DNA of 64,000 nucleotides from JAXMCK01 sp046349395 (GTDB lineage: Bacteria; Pseudomonadota; Alphaproteobacteria; Geminicoccales; Geminicoccaceae): NCBI GenBank assembly GCA_046349395.1, contig JAXMCK010000005.1, forward strand, positions 806,001 through 870,000. Direction: 5' to 3'. Position 1 is the stretch's first letter. Each line of letters begins with the position of its first letter. Under the pieces are notes generated by a model. It ran no database searches. It was not told the origin of the DNA and was given only the letters and a program-made list of their open reading frames with translations. A program made the translations under genes and the position numbers. Positions 1-8,104 of this stretch are shown here, piece by piece.

Positions 1-243
1 CATATCGACTTCAAGCGCCCGGGACGCTCGACGCTGAGCGCCACGTTCCGGCTCGACCCTGACGATCTGGACGCCCTGAGGGCGGAGATCCTGCGCCGGC
101 CGAGTACCGTGCGCGAATACAGGGTCGATCTCGTCGACGAGAAAGGAATCGTCCACGCAAGCTGCGTGAAGACGCTCTACATACGCCGCGCGCGCGAGAA
201 GTCGGCGGCGGCGACACCTGCCGAGGTACCCGTCACGACTTGA
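1..243 (+). CDS. DUF4442 (hotdog-fold, thioesterase-like) protein, C-terminal part
   Basis: Open reading frame running in from the left edge and ending at TGA 241-243; the N-terminus lies outside the window. The visible 80 residues contain an acyl-CoA thioesterase-like C-terminal half: a segment ending in the pattern V-K-T-L-Y-I-R-R, which is typical of DUF4442 proteins. It then trails into a low-complexity Ala/Thr tail. The reaction is unknown for the family; a hotdog fold suggests an acyl-CoA or acyl-carrier substrate, which would fit the desaturase that starts 27 bp downstream on the same strand. The family call is from sequence memory and is moderately sure. Confidence 0.6.
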   Translation, partial: HIDFKRPGRSTLSATFRLDPDDLDALRAEILRRPSTVREYRVDLVDEKGIVHASCVKTLYIRRAREKSAAATPAEVPVTT

Positions 244-270
244 GTTCACTCCCCTAACCGGAGAACTCAG

Positions 271-1371
271 GTGTCCCCATCGGATGATCGGGTGCGTGCC
301 GCACTCGCCCATTATGTCGACCGCTCGACGCCGCTGGCGTTGGCCCTCTTCGCCGCCACCTTCGGCGCCTATGCCGGCGGTGTCATCGGTTCGCTGCTGG
401 CGGAGCCCTGGTGGCTGCGCCTCGTCTTCAGCACGCTGGCGGGCGGGGCGATCGCTTCATTGTTCGTCATCGGCCACGACGCCGCCCACGGCGCCTACAC
501 GGCCGACCGCCGGCTCAACGGACTGCTGGGCCGCCTCGCCTTCCTGCCGACGCTGCACAATTTCAGCTTGTGGCAGGTGGTGCACAACCGTCTGCACCAT
601 GTGGACGTGAACGTGCAGGGGCTGAACTCCTGGTCGCCATTCTGTCCGGCCGAGTTCAAGGCCCTGCCCGCCTGGCGGCGCCTGCTGGAGCGGATCTACC
701 GGACCCCGTTCGGTCTCGGCCTCTACTATGCTGTCGAGCGCTGGTGGCGGGACAAGTTCTTCCCGCGCCAACGTCACACCTTCGGCGACCGGCAAAGCTT
801 CCTGCGCGGCTTCCTGCTCGTCGCGGCGTTCGGGACTGCTCTTGTCATCGCTCTAGGGACGACGGGTGCCCTCCATGGCGGCCTCTCGGGTGCCGTCCTG
901 GCGGTGCTCTACGGCTTCGGCGTGCCGTTCCTCGTTTGGACGACGCTGATGGGCGGTACGGTGTACCTGCAGCACACCTCGCCGCGCGTTCCCTGGTTCA
1001 GGAGCAAAACGGCGGTACCGGGTCATCTGGGGCAGCAGGACGTCACGCTGCAGATCCAGGTGCCGCGCTGGTACGGGCTGATCTCGCACCACATCATGGA
1101 CCACCCCGCGCATCACGTGCATCCGAAGATCCCCCTCTACCGCCTGCCCGACGCGCAGGCGACGCTGGCACGATTGCAGGCAGGGCGCGTGCTGCGCGCC
1201 CGGTTCACGCTGGGCTACCTGCTCGACACGATGCGGCGGTGTCAGCTCTACGACTACGAGCGGCACCGCTGGCTGGACTTCAAGGGACGGATCACCTCGC
1301 CCGTCCTCGTCCCGCCGGCACCGGTCAACGACGACCGGCAGCGCGAGGCGGCGAACGACGACGCCGCCTGA
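271..1371 (+). CDS. Fatty acid desaturase family membrane protein
   Basis: 366 aa from a GTG start. It is a membrane di-iron desaturase/hydroxylase with the three histidine boxes: HDxxH at residues 69-73, HNRLHH at 105-110, and HPAHH at 278-282. Hydrophobic segments flank the boxes (about 22-68 and 180-235), as expected for PF00487 proteins that put double bonds or hydroxyls into acyl chains or carotenoids at the inner membrane. Substrate and regiospecificity cannot be read from sequence. It follows the DUF4442 gene by 27 bp, so the two may be co-transcribed, and it ends convergently to the ribosomal cluster with a shared hairpin just downstream. Confidence 0.85.
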   Translation: MSPSDDRVRAALAHYVDRSTPLALALFAATFGAYAGGVIGSLLAEPWWLRLVFSTLAGGAIASLFVIGHDAAHGAYTADRRLNGLLGRLAFLPTLHNFSLWQVVHNRLHHVDVNVQGLNSWSPFCPAEFKALPAWRRLLERIYRTPFGLGLYYAVERWWRDKFFPRQRHTFGDRQSFLRGFLLVAAFGTALVIALGTTGALHGGLSGAVLAVLYGFGVPFLVWTTLMGGTVYLQHTSPRVPWFRSKTAVPGHLGQQDVTLQIQVPRWYGLISHHIMDHPAHHVHPKIPLYRLPDAQATLARLQAGRVLRARFTLGYLLDTMRRCQLYDYERHRWLDFKGRITSPVLVPPAPVNDDRQREAANDDAA

Positions 1372-1379
1372 AACGAGAA

Positions 1380-1401
1380 AGGGGTGCCGCGAGGCACCCC
1401 T
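1380..1401 (-). terminator. Rho-independent terminator of the ribosomal supercluster
   Basis: Perfect 9-bp stem AGGGGTGCC/GGCACCCCT with a 4-nt loop. On the minus strand it is followed by a T-rich run (TTTCTCGTTT). It lies 27 bp beyond the rplQ stop codon and 9 bp beyond the desaturase stop, so it can serve both convergent units, but the T-tract favours the minus strand. Confidence 0.8.
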
Positions 1402-1427
1402 TGTCGTCTCGATCAAGGTCTGATGGC

Positions 1428-1856
1428 TCAGGCGGCCGCGGGCAGGCCTTCGTCGTCACCCGTCATCACCGGGCCGCTGTCCTGGCCCTTGGCGTCCACA
1501 TCGCGGTCGACGAACTCGATCACCGCCATGGCGGCCTGGTCGCCGTAGCGGAAGCCGGCCTTCATGATGCGGAGATAGCCACCCGGGCGCGAGGCATAGC
1601 GCTTGCCCAGCACCTCGATCAGCTTCGCCGCCGTCGCCTCGGAACGCGTGCGGGCGATCAGCAGCCGGCGGGCGTGCAGGTCGCCGCGCTTGGCCAGCGT
1701 GACCATCCGCTCGACGATCGGGCGCAGGTCCTTCGCCTTCGGCAGCGTGGTGGTGATCTGCTCGTGCTTGACCAAGGCCTGAGCCATGTTGGCGAACATG
1801 GCCTCGCGGTGTTGCCAGGTGCGGCTGAACCGGCGGCCGCGATTTGCGTGACGCAT
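1428..1856 (-). CDS. rplQ: 50S ribosomal protein L17
   Basis: 142 aa. The N-terminus MRHANRGRRFSR, followed by the HREAMFANMA segment and the TTLPKAKDLRP motif, identifies L17, a large-subunit protein near the exit tunnel. The core ends around residue 118 with an EFVDRDV segment. A 24-residue acidic/Ala tail (DAKGQDSGPV...) follows, a type of extension common in alphaproteobacteria. It is the last gene of the rpsM-rpsK-rpoA-rplQ group and is followed by the terminator at 1380-1401. Confidence 0.98.
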   Translation of the reverse strand: MRHANRGRRFSRTWQHREAMFANMAQALVKHEQITTTLPKAKDLRPIVERMVTLAKRGDLHARRLLIARTRSEATAAKLIEVLGKRYASRPGGYLRIMKAGFRYGDQAAMAVIEFVDRDVDAKGQDSGPVMTGDDEGLPAAA

Positions 1857-1908
1857 CGAACTTCTCCCGGGCCGGCCAGCCGCCGCACCCCTACTAGCGA
1901 CTAGAGTC

Positions 1909-2925
1909 TCAGAACGGCTCCTCGACCTTCCGGGCGAGTTCCTCGATGTTCTCGGGCGGCCAACCGGCCACCTCCATGCCGAGATGCAGGCCCATCTGGG
2001 AGAGGACCTCCTTGATCTCGTTCAGGGACTTGCGGCCGAAATTGGGCGTCCGGAGCATCTCCGGCTCGCTCTTCTGCACGAGGTCCCCGATATAGACGAT
2101 ATTGTCGTTCTTCAGGCAGTTGGCCGAGCGGACCGACAGCTCCAGCTCGTCCACCTTGCGCAGCAGGTTCGGGTTGAACGGCAGCTCGGGGCGCCGCTCG
2201 TTCGGCTGCGCGTGGTGCGGCTCCTCGAAGTTCACGAACATCGATAGCTGGTCCTGCAGGATACGGGCGGCGAGGCCCACCGCATCCTCGGGTGCTACCG
2301 AGCCGTCAGTCTCGACCTGCATGGTCAGGCGGTCATAGTCGGTCTGCTGGCCGACGCGGGCATTGTCGACCTTGTACGCGACCTTGCGCACGGGGCTGTA
2401 GATCGCGTCGATCGCGATGAGCCCGATCGGTGCGTCCTCGGCCTTGTTCATGGACGCCGGGACGTAGCCCTTGCCGGGCTGCACCGTCAGCTCCATGGCG
2501 AGCTTGCCGCCCTTGTCGACGTGGCAGATGACCTGGTCCGGGTCCATGATCTCGATGTCGTGGCCGGCCTCGATCATGCCGGCGGTCACGATGCTCGGAC
2601 CCTCGACTTTGAGGTACATGCGCTTGGCGGTGTCGCCGTGCATGCGCAGGCCCAGCGCCTTCAGGTTCAGCACGATGTCGGTCACGTCCTCGCGAACGCC
2701 CGGAATCGTCGAGAACTCGTGCAGCACGCCGTCGATGTGGATCTGGGTGATCGCAGCGCCCTGCAGGGACGACAGGAGCACCCGCCGGAGCGCGTTGCCC
2801 AGCGTGATGCCGAAGCCCCGCTCGAGCGGCTCCACGACGATCATCGCGTCGCGGTCCGGACGACGTCCGGGCTGCACGTCGAGCCGCTGCGGCTTGATCA
2901 GATCCTGCCAGTTCTTCTGGATCAC
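1909..2925 (-). CDS. rpoA: RNA polymerase subunit alpha
   Basis: 338 aa, the usual length. The N-terminal domain carries the assembly segment GFGITLGNALRRVLLSS at about 33-50, and the C-terminal domain has the helix-hairpin-helix LRTPNFGRKSLNEIKEVL that contacts UP elements and activators. Two copies dimerise to nucleate assembly of beta and beta'. It sits between rpsK and rplQ as in most bacteria, but 134 bp separate it from rpsK, and that spacer contains two hairpins. Confidence 0.99.
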   Translation of the reverse strand: MIQKNWQDLIKPQRLDVQPGRRPDRDAMIVVEPLERGFGITLGNALRRVLLSSLQGAAITQIHIDGVLHEFSTIPGVREDVTDIVLNLKALGLRMHGDTAKRMYLKVEGPSIVTAGMIEAGHDIEIMDPDQVICHVDKGGKLAMELTVQPGKGYVPASMNKAEDAPIGLIAIDAIYSPVRKVAYKVDNARVGQQTDYDRLTMQVETDGSVAPEDAVGLAARILQDQLSMFVNFEEPHHAQPNERRPELPFNPNLLRKVDELELSVRSANCLKNDNIVYIGDLVQKSEPEMLRTPNFGRKSLNEIKEVLSQMGLHLGMEVAGWPPENIEELARKVEEPF

Positions 2926-2995
2926 GAGATACCTCGCCTATCCAACACGATGCCGCCCAAAGCGGACATCACCATAAGCAGAACAAGGCCCCGGC

Positions 2996-3052
2996 GACGC
3001 GAAGCGCGTCCGGAGCCCTGCCCGATGCACGGAAGCCCGGCCCGAAGGCCGG
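2996..3052 (-). promoter_or_regulatory. Tandem hairpins in the rpsK-rpoA spacer
   Basis: On the minus strand this spacer forms CCGGCC-TTCG-GGCCGG (3037-3052, a 6-bp stem with a stable TTCG tetraloop), then GACGCG-CTT-CGCGTC (2996-3010). Neither is followed by a T-run. They may be RNA processing or attenuation elements that set rpoA expression relative to the upstream ribosomal genes; that role is inference. Confidence 0.45.
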
Positions 3053-3059
3053 ACGAAAA

Positions 3060-3452
3060 CTACACGCGGCGCCGCTTGCGCGGGCGGCAGCCATTGTGCG
3101 GGATCGGCGTCACGTCGCGGATCGACGTGATCTGGAACCCGACCGACTGGAGGGCACGGAGGGCGGACTCGCGACCCGAGCCCGGTCCCTTCACCTGCAC
3201 CTCGAGGCTGCGCATCCCGTGCTCGGCCGCACGACGTCCCGCCATCTCGGCCGCCACCTGGGCGGCGAACGGCGTCGACTTGCGCGAGCCCTTGAAGCCC
3301 TGCGAGCCGGCACTCGACCACGCGATCACGTTGCCCTGCGCGTCGGCGATCGTGATCATCGTGTTGTTGAACGTCGCGTTGACGTGCGCGATGCCCGTGC
3401 TGATGTTCTTCCGCTCGCGCTTCTTGACGCGGCCAGCCTGTTCAGTAGCCAT
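3060..3452 (-). CDS. rpsK: 30S ribosomal protein S11
   Basis: 130 aa, typical length. The segment GIAHVNATFNNTMITI, the central AWSSAGSQGFKGSRKSTPFA and the C-terminal TPIPHNGCRPRKRRRV are diagnostic of S11, which lines the platform of the small subunit near the 3' end of 16S rRNA. It starts 1 bp after the rpsM stop and so is translationally coupled. Confidence 0.99.
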   Translation of the reverse strand: MATEQAGRVKKRERKNISTGIAHVNATFNNTMITIADAQGNVIAWSSAGSQGFKGSRKSTPFAAQVAAEMAGRRAAEHGMRSLEVQVKGPGSGRESALRALQSVGFQITSIRDVTPIPHNGCRPRKRRRV

Positions 3453-3453
3453 G

Positions 3454-3834
3454 TTACTTCTTCGTCGCCTTCTTCTTGCCGGCGATCGGCCGAGCCTTGC
3501 CCTTGCGCGTCCGGGCGTTGGTGTGCGTGCGCTGACCGCGGACCGGGAGGCCCTTGCGATGGCGCAGCCCGCGATAGCAGCCGAGGTCCATGAGGCGCTT
3601 GATGCTCATGGCGACGTTGCGGCGCAGATCGCCCTCGACCTCGTAGTCGCGGTCGATCTTGTCACGGATGCGAGCCAGCTCGGCCTCGCTCAGCTCGCTC
3701 ACGCGGCGCTCGAGCGGGATGGCCACGTCGGTCAGGATCTTGCGCGACGTCGTCTGGCCGATGCCAAAGATGTAGGTCAGCGCGATCCAAATCGGCTTCT
3801 GGCTCGGGATGTTCACTCCCGCAATACGCGCCAC
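3454..3834 (-). CDS. rpsM: 30S ribosomal protein S13
   Basis: 126 aa from a GTG start with a GAGGAG Shine-Dalgarno sequence 7 nt upstream. The N-terminus MARIAGVNIPSQK, the helix-two-turn-helix region IFGIGQTTSRKIL, and the basic tail RGQRTHTNARTRKGKAR identify S13, the head protein that contacts the P-site tRNA and L5 across the subunit interface. It is the first gene after adk, and a near-perfect promoter lies 78 bp upstream. Confidence 0.99.
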   Translation of the reverse strand: MARIAGVNIPSQKPIWIALTYIFGIGQTTSRKILTDVAIPLERRVSELSEAELARIRDKIDRDYEVEGDLRRNVAMSIKRLMDLGCYRGLRHRKGLPVRGQRTHTNARTRKGKARPIAGKKKATKK

Positions 3835-3911
3835 GTCAGTCTCCTCAGGTGTCGCCCATCCGGCGAGACCCGACCGCGCAGCGTAAGGCGGTCAGGTTGA
3901 AAGGCGCCGGG

Positions 3912-3939
3912 ATTATAGGGATCGATCTCAAGCTGTCAA
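3912..3939 (-). promoter_or_regulatory. Consensus sigma70 promoter before rpsM
   Basis: On the minus strand TTGACA (3939-3934), a 16-bp spacer and TATAAT (3917-3912), both hexamers matching consensus exactly. The -35 box overlaps the adk stop codon. Transcription would start near 3905 and leave a leader of about 70 nt before the rpsM GTG. It would let the S13-S11-alpha-L17 group be expressed independently of the upstream S10/spc transcripts. Confidence 0.8.
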
Positions 3940-4592
3940 TTCGAAGCACCGTTCAACGCACGGCGGATAGCCTCGGTCACATCGTCGATCGGCGCCATGC
4001 CGTCGACCACGCGAACGAGACCCTTGGCCTCGTAGTAGGGCAGCAGCGGGGCCGTCTGCGCCTGGTACGACTCGAGCCGGGCCTTGACCGTCTCGGCATT
4101 GTCGTCCTTGCGCCGCACGAACTCCGTCGAGCCGCACACGTCGCACACACCCGCGACGGCCGTCGGCTTGAACGTGTCGTGGTAGCCGGTACCGCACTTC
4201 GCACAGGCGAAGCGGCCGGAGATCCGCTCGACCAATGCATCCTGGTCGACCCGGATCTTCACCACGGCGTCCAGCGCCTCGCCACGCTGGGCCAGCATCT
4301 GGTCCAGCGCCTCGGCCTGCGCGATCGTGCGCGGAAATCCGTCCAGCACGAAGCCGTTGGCGCAGTCGGGCTCGTCGATCCGCTCGGCGACGATCCGGTT
4401 GATGATGTCGTCCGAGACGAGCTGGCCCGCCTCCATCACCGACTTCGCCTGCTTGCCGACCTCGGTGCCGCGTGCCACCGCCTCGCGCAGCATCTCGCCC
4501 GTCGAGAGCTGCGGAATGCCGTAGGTCGACTTGATCCAGGTCGCCTGGGTGCCTTTGCCCGCACCCGGCGGCCCCAACAAGATCATCCGCAT
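3936..4592 (-). CDS. adk: Adenylate kinase, zinc-lid type
   Basis: 218 aa. It catalyses ATP + AMP to 2 ADP in the cytoplasm. The P-loop GPPGAGKGTQ lies at 7-16, DGFPRT at about 84-89 contributes to AMP binding, and the LID has four cysteines (CxxC at 130/133 and CxxC at 150/153), so a structural zinc is expected. The ATG at 4592 overlaps the secY TGA by one base, which is why I use it rather than the TTG one codon earlier. The secY-adk order is conserved in many bacteria. Confidence 0.98.
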   Translation of the reverse strand: MRMILLGPPGAGKGTQATWIKSTYGIPQLSTGEMLREAVARGTEVGKQAKSVMEAGQLVSDDIINRIVAERIDEPDCANGFVLDGFPRTIAQAEALDQMLAQRGEALDAVVKIRVDQDALVERISGRFACAKCGTGYHDTFKPTAVAGVCDVCGSTEFVRRKDDNAETVKARLESYQAQTAPLLPYYEAKGLVRVVDGMAPIDDVTEAIRRALNGASN

Positions 4593-5932
4593 CAACGCCT
4601 ACCCCGCAACCGTGCCTTCTTGATGAGGCCTTCATACTGATGCGCGATCAGATGTGACTGGATCTGCGCCACCGTGTCCATCGTCACCGAGACGACGATG
4701 AGGAGGCTGGTGCCGCCGAAGTAGAACGGAATGGCGTACTCGGAGATCAGGATCTCGGGCAGCACGCAGACCGCCGCCAGGTACAGCGCACCGATCAGCG
4801 TCAGCCGGGTGAGGACATAATCCAGATACTCCGCCGTCTTCACGCCCGGCCGGTAGCCCGGAATGTAGCCGCCGTGCTTCTTGAGGTTCTCGGCCGTCTC
4901 CTGCGGATTGAAGACGATCGAGGTGTAGAAGAAGGCGAAGAACATGATCAGCGCGACGTAGAGCGCCAGATGCAGCGGCTGCCCATAGCCCAGGGCCGCC
5001 GTCACCGCGACGAACCACTCCGGACCGTGCCCGCCGGCGAAGCCGCCGATGGTGGCCGGGAGGACCAGCAACGAGCTCGCGAAGATCGCCGGGATGACGC
5101 CCGAGGTGTTGAGCTTCAGGGGCAGATGCGAGCTCTCGCCGCCCAGCACGCGATTGCCCTGCTGTCGCTTCGGATACTGAACGAGTATCCGTCGCTGGGC
5201 GCGCTCCATGAAGACGACGAACGCGACGATGCCGACAGCCATCACCAGCAGGAACACGATCACGAGCGGCGACAGGGCACCCGTGCGGCCCAGCTCCAGG
5301 ATGCTCGCCAGGGCACCCGGCAGGCCGGCGATGATGCCGACGAAGATGATGAGCGAGCTACCGTTGCCGATGCCCCGGGCGGTGATCTGCTCACCGATCC
5401 ACATCAGGAACATCGTGCCGCCGACGATGGTGATCACCGTCGTCGCCCGGAAGAACCAGCCGGCATTGATGACCGCCGAGCCCGCCGGGCCGCTCATGCC
5501 CTCGAGCCCTATCGCGAGGCCCCAGGCCTGTGCTGCGGCGAGGATCACGGTCAGATAGCGCGTGTACTGGTTGATCCGCTTGCGGCCGGTCTCCCCTTCC
5601 TTCTTCAGCGCCTCCATCTGCGGCGAGATGGCGGTCATCAACTGCATGATGATCGACGCCGAGATGTAGGGAAGGATGCCCAGTGCAAAGATCGACATGC
5701 GCGCCAGGGCACCCCCGGCGAACATGTTGAACATGCCGAGGATGCCGCCGCGCTGCTGCTGGAAGATCTGGGCCATGACGGCCGGATCGATCCCGGGCAG
5801 CGGGATGTAGGTACCGAGCCGGTAGACGATCAGGCAGCCGAGCGTGAACCAGATCCGGCGCTTGAGCTCGGTCGCCTTGGCGAAGACGCCGAAATTGACG
5901 TTCGCGGCCAGCTGCTCCGCTACCGACGCCAT
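4592..5932 (-). CDS. secY: Preprotein translocase subunit SecY
   Basis: 446 aa with ten hydrophobic segments expected. Recognisable features are the YRLGTYIPLPGIDP stretch near residue 40, the plug-region sequence GGILGMFNMFAGGALARMSIFALGI, the cytoplasmic loop ERAQRRILVQYPKRQ near 245, and the C-terminal GLIKKARLRGRR. SecY forms the protein-conducting channel in the inner membrane with SecE (31.2-31.4 kb here) and SecG. It is preceded closely by rplO and coupled to adk downstream. Confidence 0.99.
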   Translation of the reverse strand: MASVAEQLAANVNFGVFAKATELKRRIWFTLGCLIVYRLGTYIPLPGIDPAVMAQIFQQQRGGILGMFNMFAGGALARMSIFALGILPYISASIIMQLMTAISPQMEALKKEGETGRKRINQYTRYLTVILAAAQAWGLAIGLEGMSGPAGSAVINAGWFFRATTVITIVGGTMFLMWIGEQITARGIGNGSSLIIFVGIIAGLPGALASILELGRTGALSPLVIVFLLVMAVGIVAFVVFMERAQRRILVQYPKRQQGNRVLGGESSHLPLKLNTSGVIPAIFASSLLVLPATIGGFAGGHGPEWFVAVTAALGYGQPLHLALYVALIMFFAFFYTSIVFNPQETAENLKKHGGYIPGYRPGVKTAEYLDYVLTRLTLIGALYLAAVCVLPEILISEYAIPFYFGGTSLLIVVSVTMDTVAQIQSHLIAHQYEGLIKKARLRGRR

Positions 5933-5942
5933 CCGCTACTCC

Positions 5943-6419
5943 TCAGGCCGCCGCCGGCTCGCCGGGCATCACGACCTTGCCGCCGGCCTTCGCCACGGCC
6001 TCGACGGCCGGACGCGAAGCGCCCGCAACCTCGATCGTCAGCGCCGCCTTCAGCTCGCCGCCGCCCAGGAGACGGACGCCGTCACGGATACGACGGATCA
6101 CGCCGGCCTTCACCATCGCCTCGCCGTCGACCGTGGCCTTGGCGTCGAGCTTGCCGGCATCGACAGCGGCCTGCAGCCGGCCGAGGCTCACCTCGACATA
6201 GTCCGCCCGGGATGGATTCTTGAACCCGCCCTTCGGCAGACGACGATAGAGGGGCATCTGCCCGCCTTCGAAGTAGGCCGGCTTCGGGTTGCTGGTGCGA
6301 GCCTTGGCACCCTTGTGGCCCTTGCCCGAGGTCTTGCCCTTGCCGGAGCCGATGCCGCGGCCGAGCCGCTTGCTCTCGACACGCGCACCCGGATTGTCGC
6401 GCAGATCGTTCAGTCGCAT
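5943..6419 (-). CDS. rplO: 50S ribosomal protein L15
   Basis: 158 aa. The N-terminal MRLNDLRDNPGARVESKRLGRG and the glycine-rich GSGKGKTSGKGHKGAKAR loop are diagnostic, as is the FEGGQMPLYRRLPKGGFKNP segment. L15 is a late-assembly large-subunit protein. It ends 10 bp before secY. Confidence 0.98.
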   Translation of the reverse strand: MRLNDLRDNPGARVESKRLGRGIGSGKGKTSGKGHKGAKARTSNPKPAYFEGGQMPLYRRLPKGGFKNPSRADYVEVSLGRLQAAVDAGKLDAKATVDGEAMVKAGVIRRIRDGVRLLGGGELKAALTIEVAGASRPAVEAVAKAGGKVVMPGEPAAA

Positions 6420-6426
6420 CGGCGCG

Positions 6427-6618
6427 TCACTCGCCTTCCACCATTTCGACCTTGAGCAGGTGCTTCACCCGCTCGACACGGCCCCGATTGGCCGGCGTAT
6501 CCGGCAGCACACGGGACCGGTGCAGCTTGTTCAGGCCGAGCCCGATCAGGGTCTGCCGCTGCCACTCGGGCCGCGCGATCGGGCTCTTGACCTGGGTAAC
6601 CTTCAACTTCGCGGCCAC
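6427..6618 (-). CDS. rpmD: 50S ribosomal protein L30
   Basis: 63 aa from a GTG start at 6618, the usual length for L30. It contains KLKVTQVKSPIARPEWQR, an alphaproteobacterial-type version of the L30 start, then TLIGLGLNKLHRSRVLPDTP and the C-terminal VKHLLKVE. A longer frame reaches 6822, but everything beyond 6618 overlaps rpsE, so the GTG that begins VAAKLKV is chosen. It lies 5 bp after the rpsE stop. Confidence 0.95.
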   Translation of the reverse strand: MAAKLKVTQVKSPIARPEWQRQTLIGLGLNKLHRSRVLPDTPANRGRVERVKHLLKVEMVEGE

Positions 6619-6623
6619 GAAAC

Positions 6624-7187
6624 CTACTCCGCCTTCGCCGCCGTACCCTCGACCGACTCGCGCCGGCCCAGGATGTCGGTGACCTTCTTGCCGCGCTTCG
6701 CGGCGACACCACGCGGCGACACCACGCCACCCAGGGCCGCGAACGTGGCCTTCACCATGTTGTGCGGGTTCGAGGTGCCGAGCGACTTCGCCACGACGTC
6801 GGCAAGACCCAGAGCCTCGCACACGGCGCGCATCGGGCCGCCGGCGATGATGCCCGTCCCCGGAGGAGCCGAGCGCATCAGCACCGCACCGGCACCGAAG
6901 TGACCCTGCACGTCGTGATGCAGTGTGCGACCCTGACGCAGCGGCACCCGGATCATCGAGCGCTTAGCCTGCTCGGTCGCCTTGCGCACCGCTTCCGGCA
7001 CCTCGCGGGCCTTGCCGCTGCCGTAGCCGACCCGACCCTTACCGTCACCGACCACCACGAGTGCCGAGAAGCCGAAGCGTCGGCCGCCCTTCACCACCTT
7101 GGCGACGCGGTTGACCGCTACCAGACGGTCGACGAAATCCGAATCCTGGCGCTCGTCCGAAGAAGACTTGTCGCGGGGGCGTGCCAT
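6624..7187 (-). CDS. rpsE: 30S ribosomal protein S5
   Basis: 187 aa. The double-stranded RNA-binding N-domain includes VAVNRVAKVVKGGRRFGFSA and the GDGKGRVGYGSGKAREVPEAV loop. The C-domain includes the APPGTGIIAGGPMRAV motif and ends with an Ala/Glu tail. S5 acts in mRNA unwinding and decoding fidelity. It sits in the spc group between rplR and rpmD. Confidence 0.99.
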   Translation of the reverse strand: MARPRDKSSSDERQDSDFVDRLVAVNRVAKVVKGGRRFGFSALVVVGDGKGRVGYGSGKAREVPEAVRKATEQAKRSMIRVPLRQGRTLHHDVQGHFGAGAVLMRSAPPGTGIIAGGPMRAVCEALGLADVVAKSLGTSNPHNMVKATFAALGGVVSPRGVAAKRGKKVTDILGRRESVEGTAAKAE

Positions 7188-7203
7188 CTCGTTTCCAGTC
7201 TCT

Positions 7204-7566
7204 TCAGAACGCCAGACCGCCCTCGCGGGCGCCGTCGGCCAGGGCCTTCACCCGGCCGTGATACTTGTAGCCGCCACGATCGAAGACGACAGTCTCGATC
7301 CCGGCGGCCTTCGCCCGCTCCGCCAGCACGAGGCCGACCTTGTGCGCCGCCTCGCGGTCCGCACCGGACTTCAGCTCCTCGCGCATGCTCTTCTCGAGCG
7401 AGGAGGCCGCGACCAGCGTGCGACCCGCGGTGTCGTCGATCACCTGGCCGTAGATGTGCCGGCCCGAGCGGAAGACGCTCAGCCGAAGCTTGCCCTTGGC
7501 CGCCTTGCGGACCGCAAAGCGGGTCCGCTTCTCGCGGCGCTCGAATCGTTCGCTGGCCTTCAACAT
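7204..7566 (-). CDS. rplR: 50S ribosomal protein L18
   Basis: 120 aa, typical length. The RRVRFAVRK-like basic start, the LRLSVFRSGRHIYGQVIDD core and the C-terminal FDRGGYKYHGRVKALADGAREGGLAF identify L18, which binds 5S rRNA together with L5 (rplE at 8.8-9.4 kb) and L25 in the central protuberance. Confidence 0.99.
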   Translation of the reverse strand: MLKASERFERREKRTRFAVRKAAKGKLRLSVFRSGRHIYGQVIDDTAGRTLVAASSLEKSMREELKSGADREAAHKVGLVLAERAKAAGIETVVFDRGGYKYHGRVKALADGAREGGLAF

Positions 7567-7569
7567 GGC

Positions 7570-8103
7570 TTACTTCTTCTTGCCTTCCTTGCGGAGGATC
7601 TTCTCGTCCGCATAGCGCACACCCTTGCCCTTGTAGGGCTCGGGGCCGCGGAACGCCCGGATCTCGGCGGCGATCTGACCGACGCGCTGCTTGTCGGCAC
7701 CGCTGATCGTGATCGCCGTCGGGGTCTCGCAGACGACCTTGATGTCGTCCGGCACCGCGAACTTGATGTCGTGGCTGTAGCCGAGCTGCAGGTTCAGGAT
7801 CTTGCCGTCGAGGGCGGCACGATAGCCGACGCCCGAGATCTCGAGCTTGGTCGTGAACCCTTCGGCGACACCCTTCACCATGTTCTGCACGAGCGTGCGG
7901 GACATGCCCCACATGGCGCGCGCCCGCTGCTCTTCGCCTGACGGCGCCACGACGACCTTGCCGTTCTCCATGACCACGCTGACCTCGGGGGGCAGCACGC
8001 TCGACAACTGGCCGAGCTTGCCCTTCGCGGTCACTTCCTGGCCGGCGATGGTCACCGTCACCCCACTGGGGACCGGTACCGGATGCTTGCCGATGCGCGA
8101 CAT
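7570..8103 (-). CDS. rplF: 50S ribosomal protein L6
   Basis: 177 aa, standard size, with two repeats of the L6 fold. MSRIGKHPVPVPSGV opens the protein, and GPEPYKGKGVRYADEKILRKEGKKK closes it; the latter is the 23S-binding C-terminal signature. It is flanked by rpsH (1 bp upstream) and rplR (3 bp downstream). Confidence 0.99.
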   Translation of the reverse strand: MSRIGKHPVPVPSGVTVTIAGQEVTAKGKLGQLSSVLPPEVSVVMENGKVVVAPSGEEQRARAMWGMSRTLVQNMVKGVAEGFTTKLEISGVGYRAALDGKILNLQLGYSHDIKFAVPDDIKVVCETPTAITISGADKQRVGQIAAEIRAFRGPEPYKGKGVRYADEKILRKEGKKK

Positions 8104-8104
8104 C

